This document shows positions 7,751 through 15,147 of a DNA stretch of 64,000 nt, one piece after another. The notes below the pieces were generated by a model, which saw only the letters and a program-made list of their open reading frames with translations, searched no databases and was not told the origin of the DNA. Numbering within the stretch: the first letter of the stretch is position 1; the number at the start of each line of letters is the position of its first letter. The DNA lies in the IMG/VR virus record IMGVR_UViG_3300025093_000015, positions 1 through 64,000 of that record; one strand, given 5' to 3'. The position numbers and the translations under genes are program-made. Source of the DNA: a virus.

Positions 7751-8841
7751 GGAAGACAATAGATATAACACCAGTTATATATGTTTTAGTAATGATTGTA
7801 ATGTTCTTAATAGGAACAACTTCTGCTTTTAGTCAGGAAAGTAATTTTAAAAGCAGCCTTAAAAAAACATTTAAGTTTGCTACTTTTTACGGTGCTATCA
7901 ATGGTAACAACTCTATTTCAGATGTTGATGTATTTTCAGTTACGAATGGATTAGAAAAAGAAACAATAGAGACTCCATTTGACTATTCAATGTCAGTTGG
8001 TATTAGAAAGATTGCTAGATTTGGATACGAGAATAGAGCTAATACATTTTATGATGGTAGTGAAAAATCATACAGTGATGCAGCAACGTTAGGTAAAGTA
8101 AGAGGTTTTGAGTTTCTTTTTGAATTAGATTACGCTAGACAACAAGGTACCGACTTTCTCAATCAACAGCACTTCTTAAGATATGTAGCTAACAGATGGA
8201 TAGCAAAGGTAGAATATGTCCAGGATGGTTTTGCGGATATTAAGTATTACGAGTCATCACAAAGGTATAGACAAAAGTTCAACAATAAGTTTTCATTGAA
8301 TATAGGTGCAGTACAAAGACTGTCTGAACCATATGGATACGATCCACTAGAAGAGTGGGTGCTATCTACAGGAGACATACACTACACAAACCTTGCTTTA
8401 GAAGAAGGGTATAATGTAGAATTTGATGGCTCAGGCGGAGTAACCTATCTTAATCCTAATGGGAACGTTGTAGCAGAAAACACCCAGGTATGGGAAGCTG
8501 TGGTGATCCCTGAAGTACTATCCAACTATGTAGAAAAGAAAAGAAATGAGTTACCAACACAGTGGAACCATTCTCTAGTAATAGGGTTGGACTATTACCA
8601 TTTTACAAAAGACTTTTGGGTACATACCTGGGGAAACATAATGCCTTATCACTATGATGCGGGAGGAGAGTATTCTTATCATACATTCCACGGAGGACAA
8701 TGGACAGACTACTCTGGTGGTTTAATTTTTGGATGGAGAGCTAGTAAGCATCTTGGTTTTTTCTTAGAAGGTAAGTACAATAAGTATTGGAATAGACAAT
8801 GGCATGACTTTAAATTGGGTGTCAATTACGTGATATTCTGA
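7747..8841 (+). CDS. Exported outer-membrane-type beta-barrel protein
   Basis: 364 residues. A signal peptide (hydrophobic core VIYVLVMIVMFLIG, end TSAFSQ) is followed by about 330 residues dominated by aromatic, alternating strands, with a terminal strand 'FKLGVNYVIF' ending in Phe as outer-membrane barrel proteins do. Segments such as MSVGIRKIARFGYENRA and FFLEGKYNKYWNRQWHDF look like barrel strands. The start overlaps the stop of the T9SS cargo gene by four bases (ATGA), so the two are translationally linked. Codons are more GC-rich than in flanking genes, hinting at a later acquisition. Specific function unknown. Confidence 0.65.
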   Translation: MRKTIDITPVIYVLVMIVMFLIGTTSAFSQESNFKSSLKKTFKFATFYGAINGNNSISDVDVFSVTNGLEKETIETPFDYSMSVGIRKIARFGYENRANTFYDGSEKSYSDAATLGKVRGFEFLFELDYARQQGTDFLNQQHFLRYVANRWIAKVEYVQDGFADIKYYESSQRYRQKFNNKFSLNIGAVQRLSEPYGYDPLEEWVLSTGDIHYTNLALEEGYNVEFDGSGGVTYLNPNGNVVAENTQVWEAVVIPEVLSNYVEKKRNELPTQWNHSLVIGLDYYHFTKDFWVHTWGNIMPYHYDAGGEYSYHTFHGGQWTDYSGGLIFGWRASKHLGFFLEGKYNKYWNRQWHDFKLGVNYVIF

Positions 8842-8843
8842 TA

Positions 8844-8862
8844 TTTTTTTTGTATATTATAA
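8844..8862 (+). promoter_or_regulatory. Putative phage promoter (GTATATTAT core)
   Basis: TTTTTTTGTATATTATAA lies directly after the outer-membrane protein gene and 22 bases before the gene at 8885. The core nine bases are identical to six other sites ahead of rightward genes. Confidence 0.6.
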
Positions 8863-8884
8863 TATAACCATAAAATAATTTAAT

Positions 8885-9067
8885 ATGATTAATTGGATTA
8901 ATTCCTGGAAATCAGGAAATAAAAAAGAGAAGTATGAGATCAATGTAAGAATTGGTAAACTAACTGTATTAGAAGTTATGTTTTGTCCATGTGAAGTATG
9001 TGAGAACAAAAAAGCTTATTGTGCAAAGTTTAGATTTATGATCTTTAACTTAGGATTTGAACTGTAA
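8885..9067 (+). CDS. Small Cys-containing beta-rich protein, unknown
   Basis: 60 residues. Contains a Cys-rich turn CPCEVCENKKAYC, which could bind a metal ion, flanked by hydrophobic strands (KLTVLEVMF and FRFMIFNLGFEL). The C-terminal strand pattern resembles the small proteins at 2093-2272 and 38097-38249. First gene after a strong promoter-like motif. No family recognised. Confidence 0.55.
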   Translation: MINWINSWKSGNKKEKYEINVRIGKLTVLEVMFCPCEVCENKKAYCAKFRFMIFNLGFEL

Positions 9068-9087
9068 CAATTTAAAAGAATAAACCA

Positions 9088-9390
9088 ATGAGTTTAAAAG
9101 AATTTAACGGCCTAAAAAATGTAGAAGTTTCTGAAGGAAGAGCTCAGATGACTTTTTGTGCTAACTGCAAATCATGCCCTGCTATTGATATTTCTGCTGA
9201 GTCAGATACAGTTGTAGTAGGTGGTGATGAAGAAGGATATACATCTTTCACTAAAGAACAATTTAAATTATTTGCTGATGTAGTTAAGTCAGGAGCATTT
9301 GACAAATACATGGCTAAGAAATGTGCATGTGGTAAAACACAAGATCCTGATGGAAACTGTGATGGTTCACATGCTGATAAATGTGAGTAA
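9088..9390 (+). CDS. CDGSH-type iron-sulfur protein
   Basis: 100 residues. The C-terminus holds CACGKTQDPDGNCDGSH, which fits the CDGSH 2Fe-2S ligand pattern (three Cys and one His; C-x-C-x2-[ST]-...-P-...-CDGSH) but with one extra residue between Thr and Cys compared with the usual spacing. An N-terminal FCANCKSC may hold a second metal. CDGSH proteins bind redox-active 2Fe-2S clusters; what the phage uses one for is unknown. The stop overlaps the next gene's start (TAATG). Confidence 0.75.
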   Translation: MSLKEFNGLKNVEVSEGRAQMTFCANCKSCPAIDISAESDTVVVGGDEEGYTSFTKEQFKLFADVVKSGAFDKYMAKKCACGKTQDPDGNCDGSHADKCE

Positions 9391-9623
9391 TGTCTAAAAA
9401 CTGGATTAAAGGAGCAATAAAAAAACCGGGATCTCTTACCGCTGCTGCTAAAGCAAAAGGTATGAGTATATCTCAGTATTGTCAAAATCCACCATCTACA
9501 TTAGCAAAGCAAAGATGTAACTTAGCAAAGACATTAAAAAGTTTTAAGAAGGCTGAAGGAGGACAAGTACAAGGATGTGGTTGTCCATATGGAATGGAAA
9601 TGGGCCCAAATAGAGTATTATAA
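9390..9623 (+). CDS. Small basic phage protein (WIKGAIKKPG family)
   Basis: 77 residues, starting MSKNWIKGAIKKPGSLTAAA. Proteins opening with WIKGAIKKPGALxxxA followed by a Lys-rich helix and an LAKTL segment recur in marine phage genomes. Here NLAKTLKSFKKA is followed by a Cys pair (GCGCPYG). Probably small virion-internal or DNA-associated. No experimental role known to me. The start overlaps the CDGSH gene stop. Confidence 0.6.
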   Translation: MSKNWIKGAIKKPGSLTAAAKAKGMSISQYCQNPPSTLAKQRCNLAKTLKSFKKAEGGQVQGCGCPYGMEMGPNRVL

Positions 9624-9624
9624 T

Positions 9625-10020
9625 ATGAGTATACTAGGAAAAATATTTAGCGGAGGTGCAGGAGAACTGGTTGAATCAGTTGGTGGGGTTCTAGATAACC
9701 TAACTACATCCAAAGAAGAAAAGCTAGAAGCTAAAAGAAAACTAAAAGAATTAATCCTGAAGCATGAAGCTGAGATGGATAAACAAATAACTGAACGTTG
9801 GAATGCTGATATGGCATCTGACTCTTGGTTATCTAAGAATGTAAGACCAATGGTTCTTATATTTTTAATTGTTTGCACTATGCTACTTATTTTTATTGAC
9901 GCAGGTGCAATAAGCTTTGTTGTAGAAGAGAAGTGGACTGATCTACTGCAACTAGTATTAATAACAGTAATAGGTGCTTATTTTGGTGGCCGTTCTGTGG
10001 AGAAAGTAAAGAAAAAATAA
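9625..10020 (+). CDS. Holin-like membrane protein (Holin_3TMs type)
   Basis: 131 residues from ATG at 9625; an upstream in-frame start at 9577 lies inside the preceding gene and is unlikely. An amphipathic N-terminal helical region (LTTSKEEKLEAKRKLKELIL) is followed by DSWLSKNVRPMVLIFLIVCT, a second membrane segment and the glycine-bearing LVLITVIGAYFGGRSVEKV. The pattern W-L-x-x-x-x-R-P at the membrane entry and the G-x-x-x-G-G-R-x-x-x-K end match the three-TM holin family of gene transfer agents and phages, which perforates the inner membrane at lysis. Confidence 0.7.
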   Translation: MSILGKIFSGGAGELVESVGGVLDNLTTSKEEKLEAKRKLKELILKHEAEMDKQITERWNADMASDSWLSKNVRPMVLIFLIVCTMLLIFIDAGAISFVVEEKWTDLLQLVLITVIGAYFGGRSVEKVKKK

Positions 10021-10039
10021 CTATTAAAAATTAGAAATT

Positions 10040-10288
10040 ATGCCAATGCACATTAAAGGAGGCTTTAAAAGTAAAAATGGCCTTGTAACTTACGGAGCTG
10101 GAGGAGCTTATGGAGCTGCACCATCAGCAAGAAGAGCAAAAGATAAAGCTCAAAAAGGAAAAGAACTTAAAGAAGTACCTCCTGGTAAAGAAGGTGCTGG
10201 TTTAAGACAATTATCTAGATCAGTACGTAACAATATGGGTTACGCAAGATATGGAACATCAATGGATCCTAAAAAAACTAGAAAATAA
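10040..10288 (+). CDS. Small basic Gly/Ala-rich protein, unknown
   Basis: 82 residues, Gly/Ala-rich at the start (GAGGAYGAAPSARRAKDK) and Lys/Arg-rich throughout, ending DPKKTRK. Lies in a run of small basic genes between the holin-like protein and the fibre-like protein. No family recognised. Starts in an AAATTATG context. Confidence 0.55.
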   Translation: MPMHIKGGFKSKNGLVTYGAGGAYGAAPSARRAKDKAQKGKELKEVPPGKEGAGLRQLSRSVRNNMGYARYGTSMDPKKTRK

Positions 10289-10291
10289 ATT

Positions 10292-10429
10292 ATGGCTAGG
10301 AAAGTAAACGTATATGTATTTACAGGTAATAAGAAAAAGAAAAGACCTGGAGTACATGCTAAGACCAAAACTAGTAAAAGTAAAGGAGCTCAGAACTATA
10401 AAAAACAATATGTAGGTCAGGGCAGATAA
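10292..10429 (+). CDS. Very small Lys-rich protein (45 aa)
   Basis: ATG at 10292 three bases after the previous stop, TAA at 10427-10429. Sequence starts MARKVNVYVFTGNKKKKRPG and ends NYKKQYVGQGR. The pattern 'GNKKKKRPGVHAKTK...YKKQYVGQG' looks like a recurrent mini-protein of Bacteroidota phages. Nearly a third of its residues are Lys or Arg. Role unknown; spacing and start context support expression. Confidence 0.6.
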   Translation: MARKVNVYVFTGNKKKKRPGVHAKTKTSKSKGAQNYKKQYVGQGR

Positions 10430-10439
10430 TTTTATAAGT

Positions 10440-11534
10440 ATGCCTATATATAATCCAGGACCACAAATAGCAATGCCTCCTATTAGGGGTGGTTATGTTT
10501 TATCATTTTATGATGGTACAGCAAGTGAAACACAACTGTATAGTCAAAATGATATTTTAGGTTTTGGTAAAGGTACCAATCAGTTAATTATTTATATGAA
10601 AGGTGCCAGAGATGTCAATGCTAAAGATACAATAACAATAACTCTTAATCCTACAACAATTACTGCTGATAGAGCACAAGTAATATTAATGGAAGGTATA
10701 CGTGAGCTTAATACTCATCCTTCTAATGAAGTAATTAAAAAAGTTGTAGCTCCTTTACAAGGTGATAATGATTTTGTACATGAGTTTGCTTCTTGTACAA
10801 TAGCTTATGGAACATGTTGTTCTGGAGGTGGCGGAGATACTTATACTTTAGAAGCAAGTGCAAAAGCAGGTTCCAATGTTCCTTTACTTTTAGATGCTGC
10901 TTCTGGATCTGACTCTACAGTTAATTTAACTGAAGGTACAAACATTACTTTAACAAGAAACAGTGCAACACAAGTTACTATAGATGCATCTGTTCCTAAT
11001 GTATATCATCAAATAAATAATCATAATTTATTTCTAGCATCATGGGACATGAGAGATCCATACTTGTTTCCTATATTAGAAGACCGTGGTTCAGGATTTT
11101 ATACAGGTAAGAATATAGGATCTTCAGTTAGTCCAGGATCATATCCATCAGATGAAGCTTTTAAATGGCAAACTAACCTTGAGAGAGCAACAACTGCATG
11201 GGATAGAGTAAGTTGGTATACTTTATCAATGGCTAATATGACAGATGCAGACATTGCTGCTTTAGGTACTGGAGGTCAAGTAAAAGCTATATTATATAGA
11301 TATAGTCCATCTGCTGGAGACAGTACTTTTAATTATACAACACAAATATTAGGTGATGTAGATTTTAATACAACAGCAAATAGAGTGCAAACAAATGCAC
11401 AAACTACTAATATAACACTTTCAGTAGGTGATTTATTTTTTATAGGTTATCAATATACTGTAACAGCAGGATCTGCATCAGGTGCTATTACTAACCTAAG
11501 ATTACAAACTACAGGTAGGTTCTGGAAATCATAA
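10440..11534 (+). CDS. Fibre-like structural protein
   Basis: 364 residues without signal peptide. The central part (about 130-185) reads TLEASAKAGSNVPLLLD, then GSDSTVNLTEGTNITLTR and ATQVTIDAS, the repeated 'G(S/T)..v.L..G.NITL......I' strands typical of phage tail or head fibres. The C-terminal 170 residues form a separate beta-rich domain (DMRDPYLFPI, GSGFYTGKNIG) that may bind the host or decorate the virion. Last gene of the rightward operon. Confidence 0.6.
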   Translation: MPIYNPGPQIAMPPIRGGYVLSFYDGTASETQLYSQNDILGFGKGTNQLIIYMKGARDVNAKDTITITLNPTTITADRAQVILMEGIRELNTHPSNEVIKKVVAPLQGDNDFVHEFASCTIAYGTCCSGGGGDTYTLEASAKAGSNVPLLLDAASGSDSTVNLTEGTNITLTRNSATQVTIDASVPNVYHQINNHNLFLASWDMRDPYLFPILEDRGSGFYTGKNIGSSVSPGSYPSDEAFKWQTNLERATTAWDRVSWYTLSMANMTDADIAALGTGGQVKAILYRYSPSAGDSTFNYTTQILGDVDFNTTANRVQTNAQTTNITLSVGDLFFIGYQYTVTAGSASGAITNLRLQTTGRFWKS

Positions 11535-11571
11535 AAAAAAAGACTAGCAGGAAATGGAATAAACCTGCTAG
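11532..11571 (-). terminator. Rho-independent terminator, leftward
   Basis: Eight-base perfect stem CTAGCAGG (11544-11551) / CCTGCTAG (11564-11571) with a 12-base loop, followed in the leftward direction by TC and nine T. It closes the long leftward transcript ending at 11607 and overlaps the stop of the convergent fibre-like gene. Confidence 0.85.
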
Positions 11572-11606
11572 CCCCTTTACAGTAAATATAAACGTTGGTT
11601 TTATAT

Positions 11607-11924
11607 CTACTTTCTTTCTTTTAAAAGCCCTTCTATAATAATTAAATAGTTTATGGCATCTCCTATTTTTTCATTAATCAGTTCCTCAGAAGGTTCTTCT
11701 TCTGGTAACTTTTCTAACATTGATATAATTGATTCAAGATGCTTTGCAGCATAGTTCCATGCTACTTGCTCAGGTTCTGTAGTAAATACAGACACTCCAA
11801 CACCATTTTTTATATTCTCAAATACATCAATATCATTAGCATACTCTTTCTGTTTGACAGTAAAAGTATCCTCAATCTTTTTAAATCTAGCTTTTAAAAG
11901 TTTTTTAAAATTAGTTTGATTCAT
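11607..11924 (-). CDS. All-helical DUF1599/MazG-like protein
   Basis: 105 residues: KQKEYANDIDVFENIK, then AWNYAAKHLESIISML, then NEKIGDAINYLIIIEGLL. The pattern of a K-x-Y start, a W..yaaKHl middle helix and an E-x-x-D-x-x-x-Y-L helix resembles the DUF1599 (nucleotide-modification-associated) and MazG-like helical families, linked to nucleotide pools or modified bases. No full catalytic ExxED set is visible. Last gene of the leftward block. Overlaps its upstream neighbour by 14 bases. Confidence 0.5.
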   Translation of the reverse strand: MNQTNFKKLLKARFKKIEDTFTVKQKEYANDIDVFENIKNGVGVSVFTTEPEQVAWNYAAKHLESIISMLEKLPEEEPSEELINEKIGDAINYLIIIEGLLKERK

Positions 11925-12075
11925 TATTCTTGTCAGCGTTGACTATTGTCTCTGCATGTTTTCTAATAATACTATCCTCATCAAGATTAACATTTTCAAT
12001 GTTTGGTTCTTGATCTAATTTTACATTTGAAAGATTAGGCTCTTCCATTTCCATTGGTTTTAAATTGTCATTCAT
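11911..12075 (-). CDS. Small acidic protein, unknown (54 aa)
   Basis: ATG at 12075, TAA at 11913-11911. MNDNLKPMEMEEPNLSNV followed by an Asn/Glu/Asp-rich stretch and a basic helix SIIRKHAETIV. Probably disordered. A TAAATTTG box (host -7 type) sits five bases upstream of the ATG, so it might head a near-leaderless transcript. Overlaps the next gene by 14 bases. Confidence 0.45.
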   Translation of the reverse strand: MNDNLKPMEMEEPNLSNVKLDQEPNIENVNLDEDSIIRKHAETIVNADKNNESN

Positions 12076-12099
12076 GTTTACAAATTTAAAGATTAATAA

Positions 12100-12939
12100 T
12101 TAAAAAATATATCTTATGGTAGATAAATTAAAATATTTACCATAGATGCTCTTAAAGTCACTAAGTAACTTTGTCTTTTGTCTAAGTGGGTATCTCATGA
12201 CTCCACTATAATTTTTTACTTCATTTGAATACTTCATGTATTCCCGTGCCTCTTCACTTGCTTTATTCATTTGATTAACATGATTAGTAAGTGCAATAAC
12301 TTCACATTTATTTTCACCTGCGTATTTCTTTACAAGTTTAAATAGTGTATCATACTCATCACGCCAACCTGGATAAAATACAAGTGGAGAATAATTAAGA
12401 TGAACTTCCCATCCAAGATCTTTTAGTCTATTGACATCATGAATCCTAGATAGTATCTTCTGCATCTTTGGCTCAAGAACATCTGAATACTTTTGTGGCA
12501 TAAGACTAACACGCACACGTGGCCTTTTATTAAAGTGATTTACATCAAGCTTTAATAAACCTGGATACTTAGTAGCCATAGTGCTATTAAGTTGTGGGTG
12601 ATCATCATACATCTTAAGATAATTATGAAGTGTCCCTGGTACATGCTTCTGCATCAAAACTAAGTCTGAATTGCATGCAATGTCTACCATTGTATATACA
12701 GGATCTTGTTGATTAGGAACTTTATTATAAGTTTTTTCCCATTCAACTACAGAGTTAAATATCTGGTCAACATTCTCATTGACAAATACTCTGTGTCCAT
12801 TATACCTTGACATATAACAATAGGTGTCTACACAACCACCAAAACATCCATAGATTATATTTGGTGCAATGCAATCAGAGCTATTGTTATTTGTCTTAGT
12901 AACTAAAGTTTTTGTTTTTTGATATTTTAACTTGGCCAT
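12100..12939 (-). CDS. Spore photoproduct lyase-like radical SAM protein
   Basis: 279 residues. Near residue 31, YGCFGGCVDTYCYMSRY supplies three Cys for a 4Fe-4S cluster, spaced CX3CX4C rather than the usual CX3CX2C. The later half (RPRVRVSLMPQKYSDVLEP, KDLGWEVHLNYSPLVFYPGW) matches the spore photoproduct lyase order: R-[FV]-S-[LM] strand, E-P contact, then 'G..V..h..P...Y.GW...Y'. That family repairs a UV thymine dimer by radical chemistry. The phage substrate is unproven. Uracil-DNA glycosylase lies just upstream, suggesting a DNA repair or base-processing pair. Confidence 0.65.
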   Translation of the reverse strand: MAKLKYQKTKTLVTKTNNNSSDCIAPNIIYGCFGGCVDTYCYMSRYNGHRVFVNENVDQIFNSVVEWEKTYNKVPNQQDPVYTMVDIACNSDLVLMQKHVPGTLHNYLKMYDDHPQLNSTMATKYPGLLKLDVNHFNKRPRVRVSLMPQKYSDVLEPKMQKILSRIHDVNRLKDLGWEVHLNYSPLVFYPGWRDEYDTLFKLVKKYAGENKCEVIALTNHVNQMNKASEEAREYMKYSNEVKNYSGVMRYPLRQKTKLLSDFKSIYGKYFNLSTIRYIF

Positions 12940-13043
12940 ATAACTACAATATTACTGCCAATAGATGAAGATGAGGTCACACTCTTTACCTTTATCTTTT
13001 TCTTTTTCTTTAGATTTAGGTTTTGTAACTTTTTTCTTACCAT
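12927..13043 (-). CDS. Possible tiny Lys-rich protein (38 aa)
   Basis: ATG at 13043 overlaps the TGG-TAA end of the uracil-DNA glycosylase gene, and TAA at 12929-12927 lies inside the first codons of the radical SAM gene. The peptide MVRKKLQNLNLKKKKKIK then SVTSSSSIGSNIVVIWPS has a basic half and a hydrophobic half. Overlap at both ends is in keeping with the compact operon, but there is no homology support. Confidence 0.3.
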   Translation of the reverse strand: MVRKKLQNLNLKKKKKIKVKSVTSSSSIGSNIVVIWPS

Positions 13044-13732
13044 TGGATTTCTTCTTCTCCTCTTTCTTTGAGATTTTCATTTATCTTCTTAAATAAGTTA
13101 TCACTATCCCACTTACCACCACGGTATGCAGCAGCTGCAGGATGAATTACAAAATGTTTTTTATGGTCATTAGAAATCATATTTGCAAATGGTTTTGCCT
13201 TAGCACCCATAAATACAAAATCAATAACTTTAGAATAATCATTTAAAACATTACTAAATATAAACTCTGTCCAACCTTTCCATGTCTTAACATGTGCGCC
13301 AATATTATCTACTTCACATGTCAGTGCAGTATTTAACATAAGCACGCCTTGCTTAGACCATCTACTTAGATCACAATCTCTAGTTGCATCTGGATACTGT
13401 GTCTGAAGTTCATCAAAAATATATCTTAATGATGGCTGTTCTTTATTAGTCTTAGAACAACTAAATGCTATTCCGTCAGCAACATCTGCCTGTGGATATG
13501 GATCTTGTCCAACAATTACAACCTTAAGATCATTATAATTGCATAGCTCATATGCTTTTAATAGATCTTTAAATTTAGGTGTAAACTTTTTACCATCACT
13601 TACTTCTGACATAAGTGTTTCTATAGGCCTTCTAAACTGTGGGGAATGGATTAAGTTCCATATATCTGTCTCATACCAGCCTGAAGGTTTTAATTTATTA
13701 ATAAATTTTTCTTGTATTTCTTCTATTTCCAT
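13037..13732 (-). CDS. ung: Uracil-DNA glycosylase, family 1
   Basis: 231 residues. The catalytic water-activating motif is present as VIVGQDPYPQADVADGIAFS (usual GQDPYH), and the DNA-intercalating motif as HPAAAAYRGG instead of HPSPLSAYRG. WSKQGVLMLNTALT is the conserved mid-motif. It removes uracil from DNA, either protecting A/T-rich phage DNA or attacking host DNA. The changed loop (PSPLS to PAAAA) may alter strand insertion. Start overlaps the thioesterase stop by one base. Confidence 0.9.
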   Translation of the reverse strand: MEIEEIQEKFINKLKPSGWYETDIWNLIHSPQFRRPIETLMSEVSDGKKFTPKFKDLLKAYELCNYNDLKVVIVGQDPYPQADVADGIAFSCSKTNKEQPSLRYIFDELQTQYPDATRDCDLSRWSKQGVLMLNTALTCEVDNIGAHVKTWKGWTEFIFSNVLNDYSKVIDFVFMGAKAKPFANMISNDHKKHFVIHPAAAAYRGGKWDSDNLFKKINENLKERGEEEIQW

Positions 13733-14118
13733 TATATTGCATATTGTTTTTTTACTTTATCTGATATTGGTATAGGATCATTGTTTTCATCTATTCTAAC
13801 AAATCTTATATTAGTTGATAGTATAACAGATTGATCACCTGAATATACATTGTGTACTCTTGCTTCTAAATAAAATGTAATAGAAGTATTACCAATATGT
13901 ACAACTTTACCATATATTTTTATAAGTTGTCCTTCTTTTGCAGGTTTTTTAAATATACATTTATCTATCATTACTGTAACCATACGCGGTGTATCACATA
14001 CTTGCATAGCATATGCTGCACCTGCTGCGTCTAACCAAGCTAAAAGTTTTCCTCCAAATAGATTAGCATGAAAACCTAAATCAGATTTTTTAATTGGATG
14101 TGTTGTTATTAATTTCAT
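13732..14118 (-). CDS. Hotdog-fold acyl-CoA thioesterase (YciA type)
   Basis: 128 residues. Opening THPIKKSDLGFHANLFGGKL then LAWLDAAGAAYA is the hotdog helix with the N-x-x-G-G catalytic-region motif of acyl-CoA thioesterases, followed by strands VTVMIDKCIFKKPAKEGQ and IYGKVVHIGNTSITFYLEA. Such enzymes cleave acyl-CoA to free fatty acid and CoA. An unusual cargo for a phage: it could shift host lipid metabolism or phospholipid supply during infection. Downstream and overlapping the uracil-DNA glycosylase start region. Confidence 0.8.
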   Translation of the reverse strand: MKLITTHPIKKSDLGFHANLFGGKLLAWLDAAGAAYAMQVCDTPRMVTVMIDKCIFKKPAKEGQLIKIYGKVVHIGNTSITFYLEARVHNVYSGDQSVILSTNIRFVRIDENNDPIPISDKVKKQYAI

Positions 14119-14139
14119 ATAATATAATATTAAAGTGAA

Positions 14140-14184
14140 GAGAGTCTGTATAGGAAAATTACAAAAAGTCTATACAGAACTCTC
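14140..14184. other. Long imperfect hairpin between genes
   Basis: GAGAGTCTGTATAG (14140-14153) pairs with CTATACAGAACTCTC (14170-14184), a 14-pair stem with one bulged A and a 16-base A-rich loop. No T-run follows in either direction, so it is not a standard terminator. It lies between the DUF932-like gene and the thioesterase gene and may be an RNA processing or mRNA-stability element. Confidence 0.55.
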
Positions 14185-14207
14185 AACACTATCTGACATG
14201 ACTCAGA

Positions 14208-15110
14208 TTACATTTCAAAATCAAAGGTTTCTTCATCAACCTCAATAAAACCGGCCTCTTCTGGCTCAACTGGTAGTTCAGAAGTATATTCTCCAGCATC
14301 TACTTCAGCTATCTGCTGATCAATTGTAAGTTGATTAGGATCTATTGGATCTGACTCAACATTATTTGTATCAGTAGTTTGTATTGTAGATTGACTTAAG
14401 CATTCTGCAATCATAAATTCATGAAACTTTTGTTGATCAGACATCCAAGACCTAGGATGTGACATCTTTAATGCATGTGTAACATGATTATAAAATGCCC
14501 ATGCTGTGTCTTGTCCAACACCATATTGATATGATGGTTTACTCATCTCTTTTTTGATGCAAGAAACTTGACTGCTATCTACTAACTCTTCCTCAATAAA
14601 TAAACGTCCCACTAGTTCTGCCTGCTCTTTATTAGACATAGTAACATTCTTCATTGAATCCTTATCATTGATAAGCTTTGTATAATGTTTATTAGCATTT
14701 TTTATTTGTGACATTATTTGATTGAATGCTTCAGAGTCAGCATTACCTGTATGTTTTCTTGCATAGGTTGACATGTCACCTGCTACCATTCCGTTATTAC
14801 AAACAAATACGTAGGCTCCAATACCACATTGAAATCTAATTTGTTTATTATAACTATTGGTCCAGGCAAACATCATACCTAACTCAGGATCTTTTTGTGA
14901 CTTGATATGATAAATACCTTGTGCTATATTACAATCTCCTGTAGCTTTATACTCTTCATTGACAATATCAAAACCATGTGTTTTTAATAAGCTTCTGCTA
15001 GCATCAATAAGAAATTTGTGACGTATTACTGTATATGTGCTCCCATGATTTGGGAACTTAGCTGCAGCCAGATGATCTGCACTGCAACTAGTTGGTTTTT
15101 TGTATCCCAT
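14208..15110 (-). CDS. DUF932-like protein with acidic C-terminal tail
   Basis: 300 residues. The central part (RFQCGIGAYVFVCNNGMVAG followed by a helical region with KHTG) has the 'V.CsNGMv.gd' signature of DUF932 / phage-plasmid-like proteins, which often sit beside replication or SSB genes. The last 60 residues are acidic and probably disordered, ending in EEAGFIEVDEETFDFEM; such acidic aromatic ends resemble SSB-type interaction tails. Function unproven. It has its own promoter-like box at 15129-15136. Confidence 0.65.
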   Translation of the reverse strand: MGYKKPTSCSADHLAAAKFPNHGSTYTVIRHKFLIDASRSLLKTHGFDIVNEEYKATGDCNIAQGIYHIKSQKDPELGMMFAWTNSYNKQIRFQCGIGAYVFVCNNGMVAGDMSTYARKHTGNADSEAFNQIMSQIKNANKHYTKLINDKDSMKNVTMSNKEQAELVGRLFIEEELVDSSQVSCIKKEMSKPSYQYGVGQDTAWAFYNHVTHALKMSHPRSWMSDQQKFHEFMIAECLSQSTIQTTDTNNVESDPIDPNQLTIDQQIAEVDAGEYTSELPVEPEEAGFIEVDEETFDFEM

Positions 15111-15128
15111 TTTTTAAAATTTTAAGTT

Positions 15129-15136
15129 CAAATATA
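15129..15136 (-). promoter_or_regulatory. Putative host-type promoter -7 box (TATATTTG)
   Basis: Read leftward, TATATTTG lies 19 bases before the ATG of the DUF932-like gene. A TTG occurs 20 bases upstream of the box. Bacteroidota promoters have a -33 TTTG/TTG and a -7 TAnnTTTG, so spacing and sequence fit. Confidence 0.5.
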
Positions 15137-15147
15137 CTGATTTTGTA

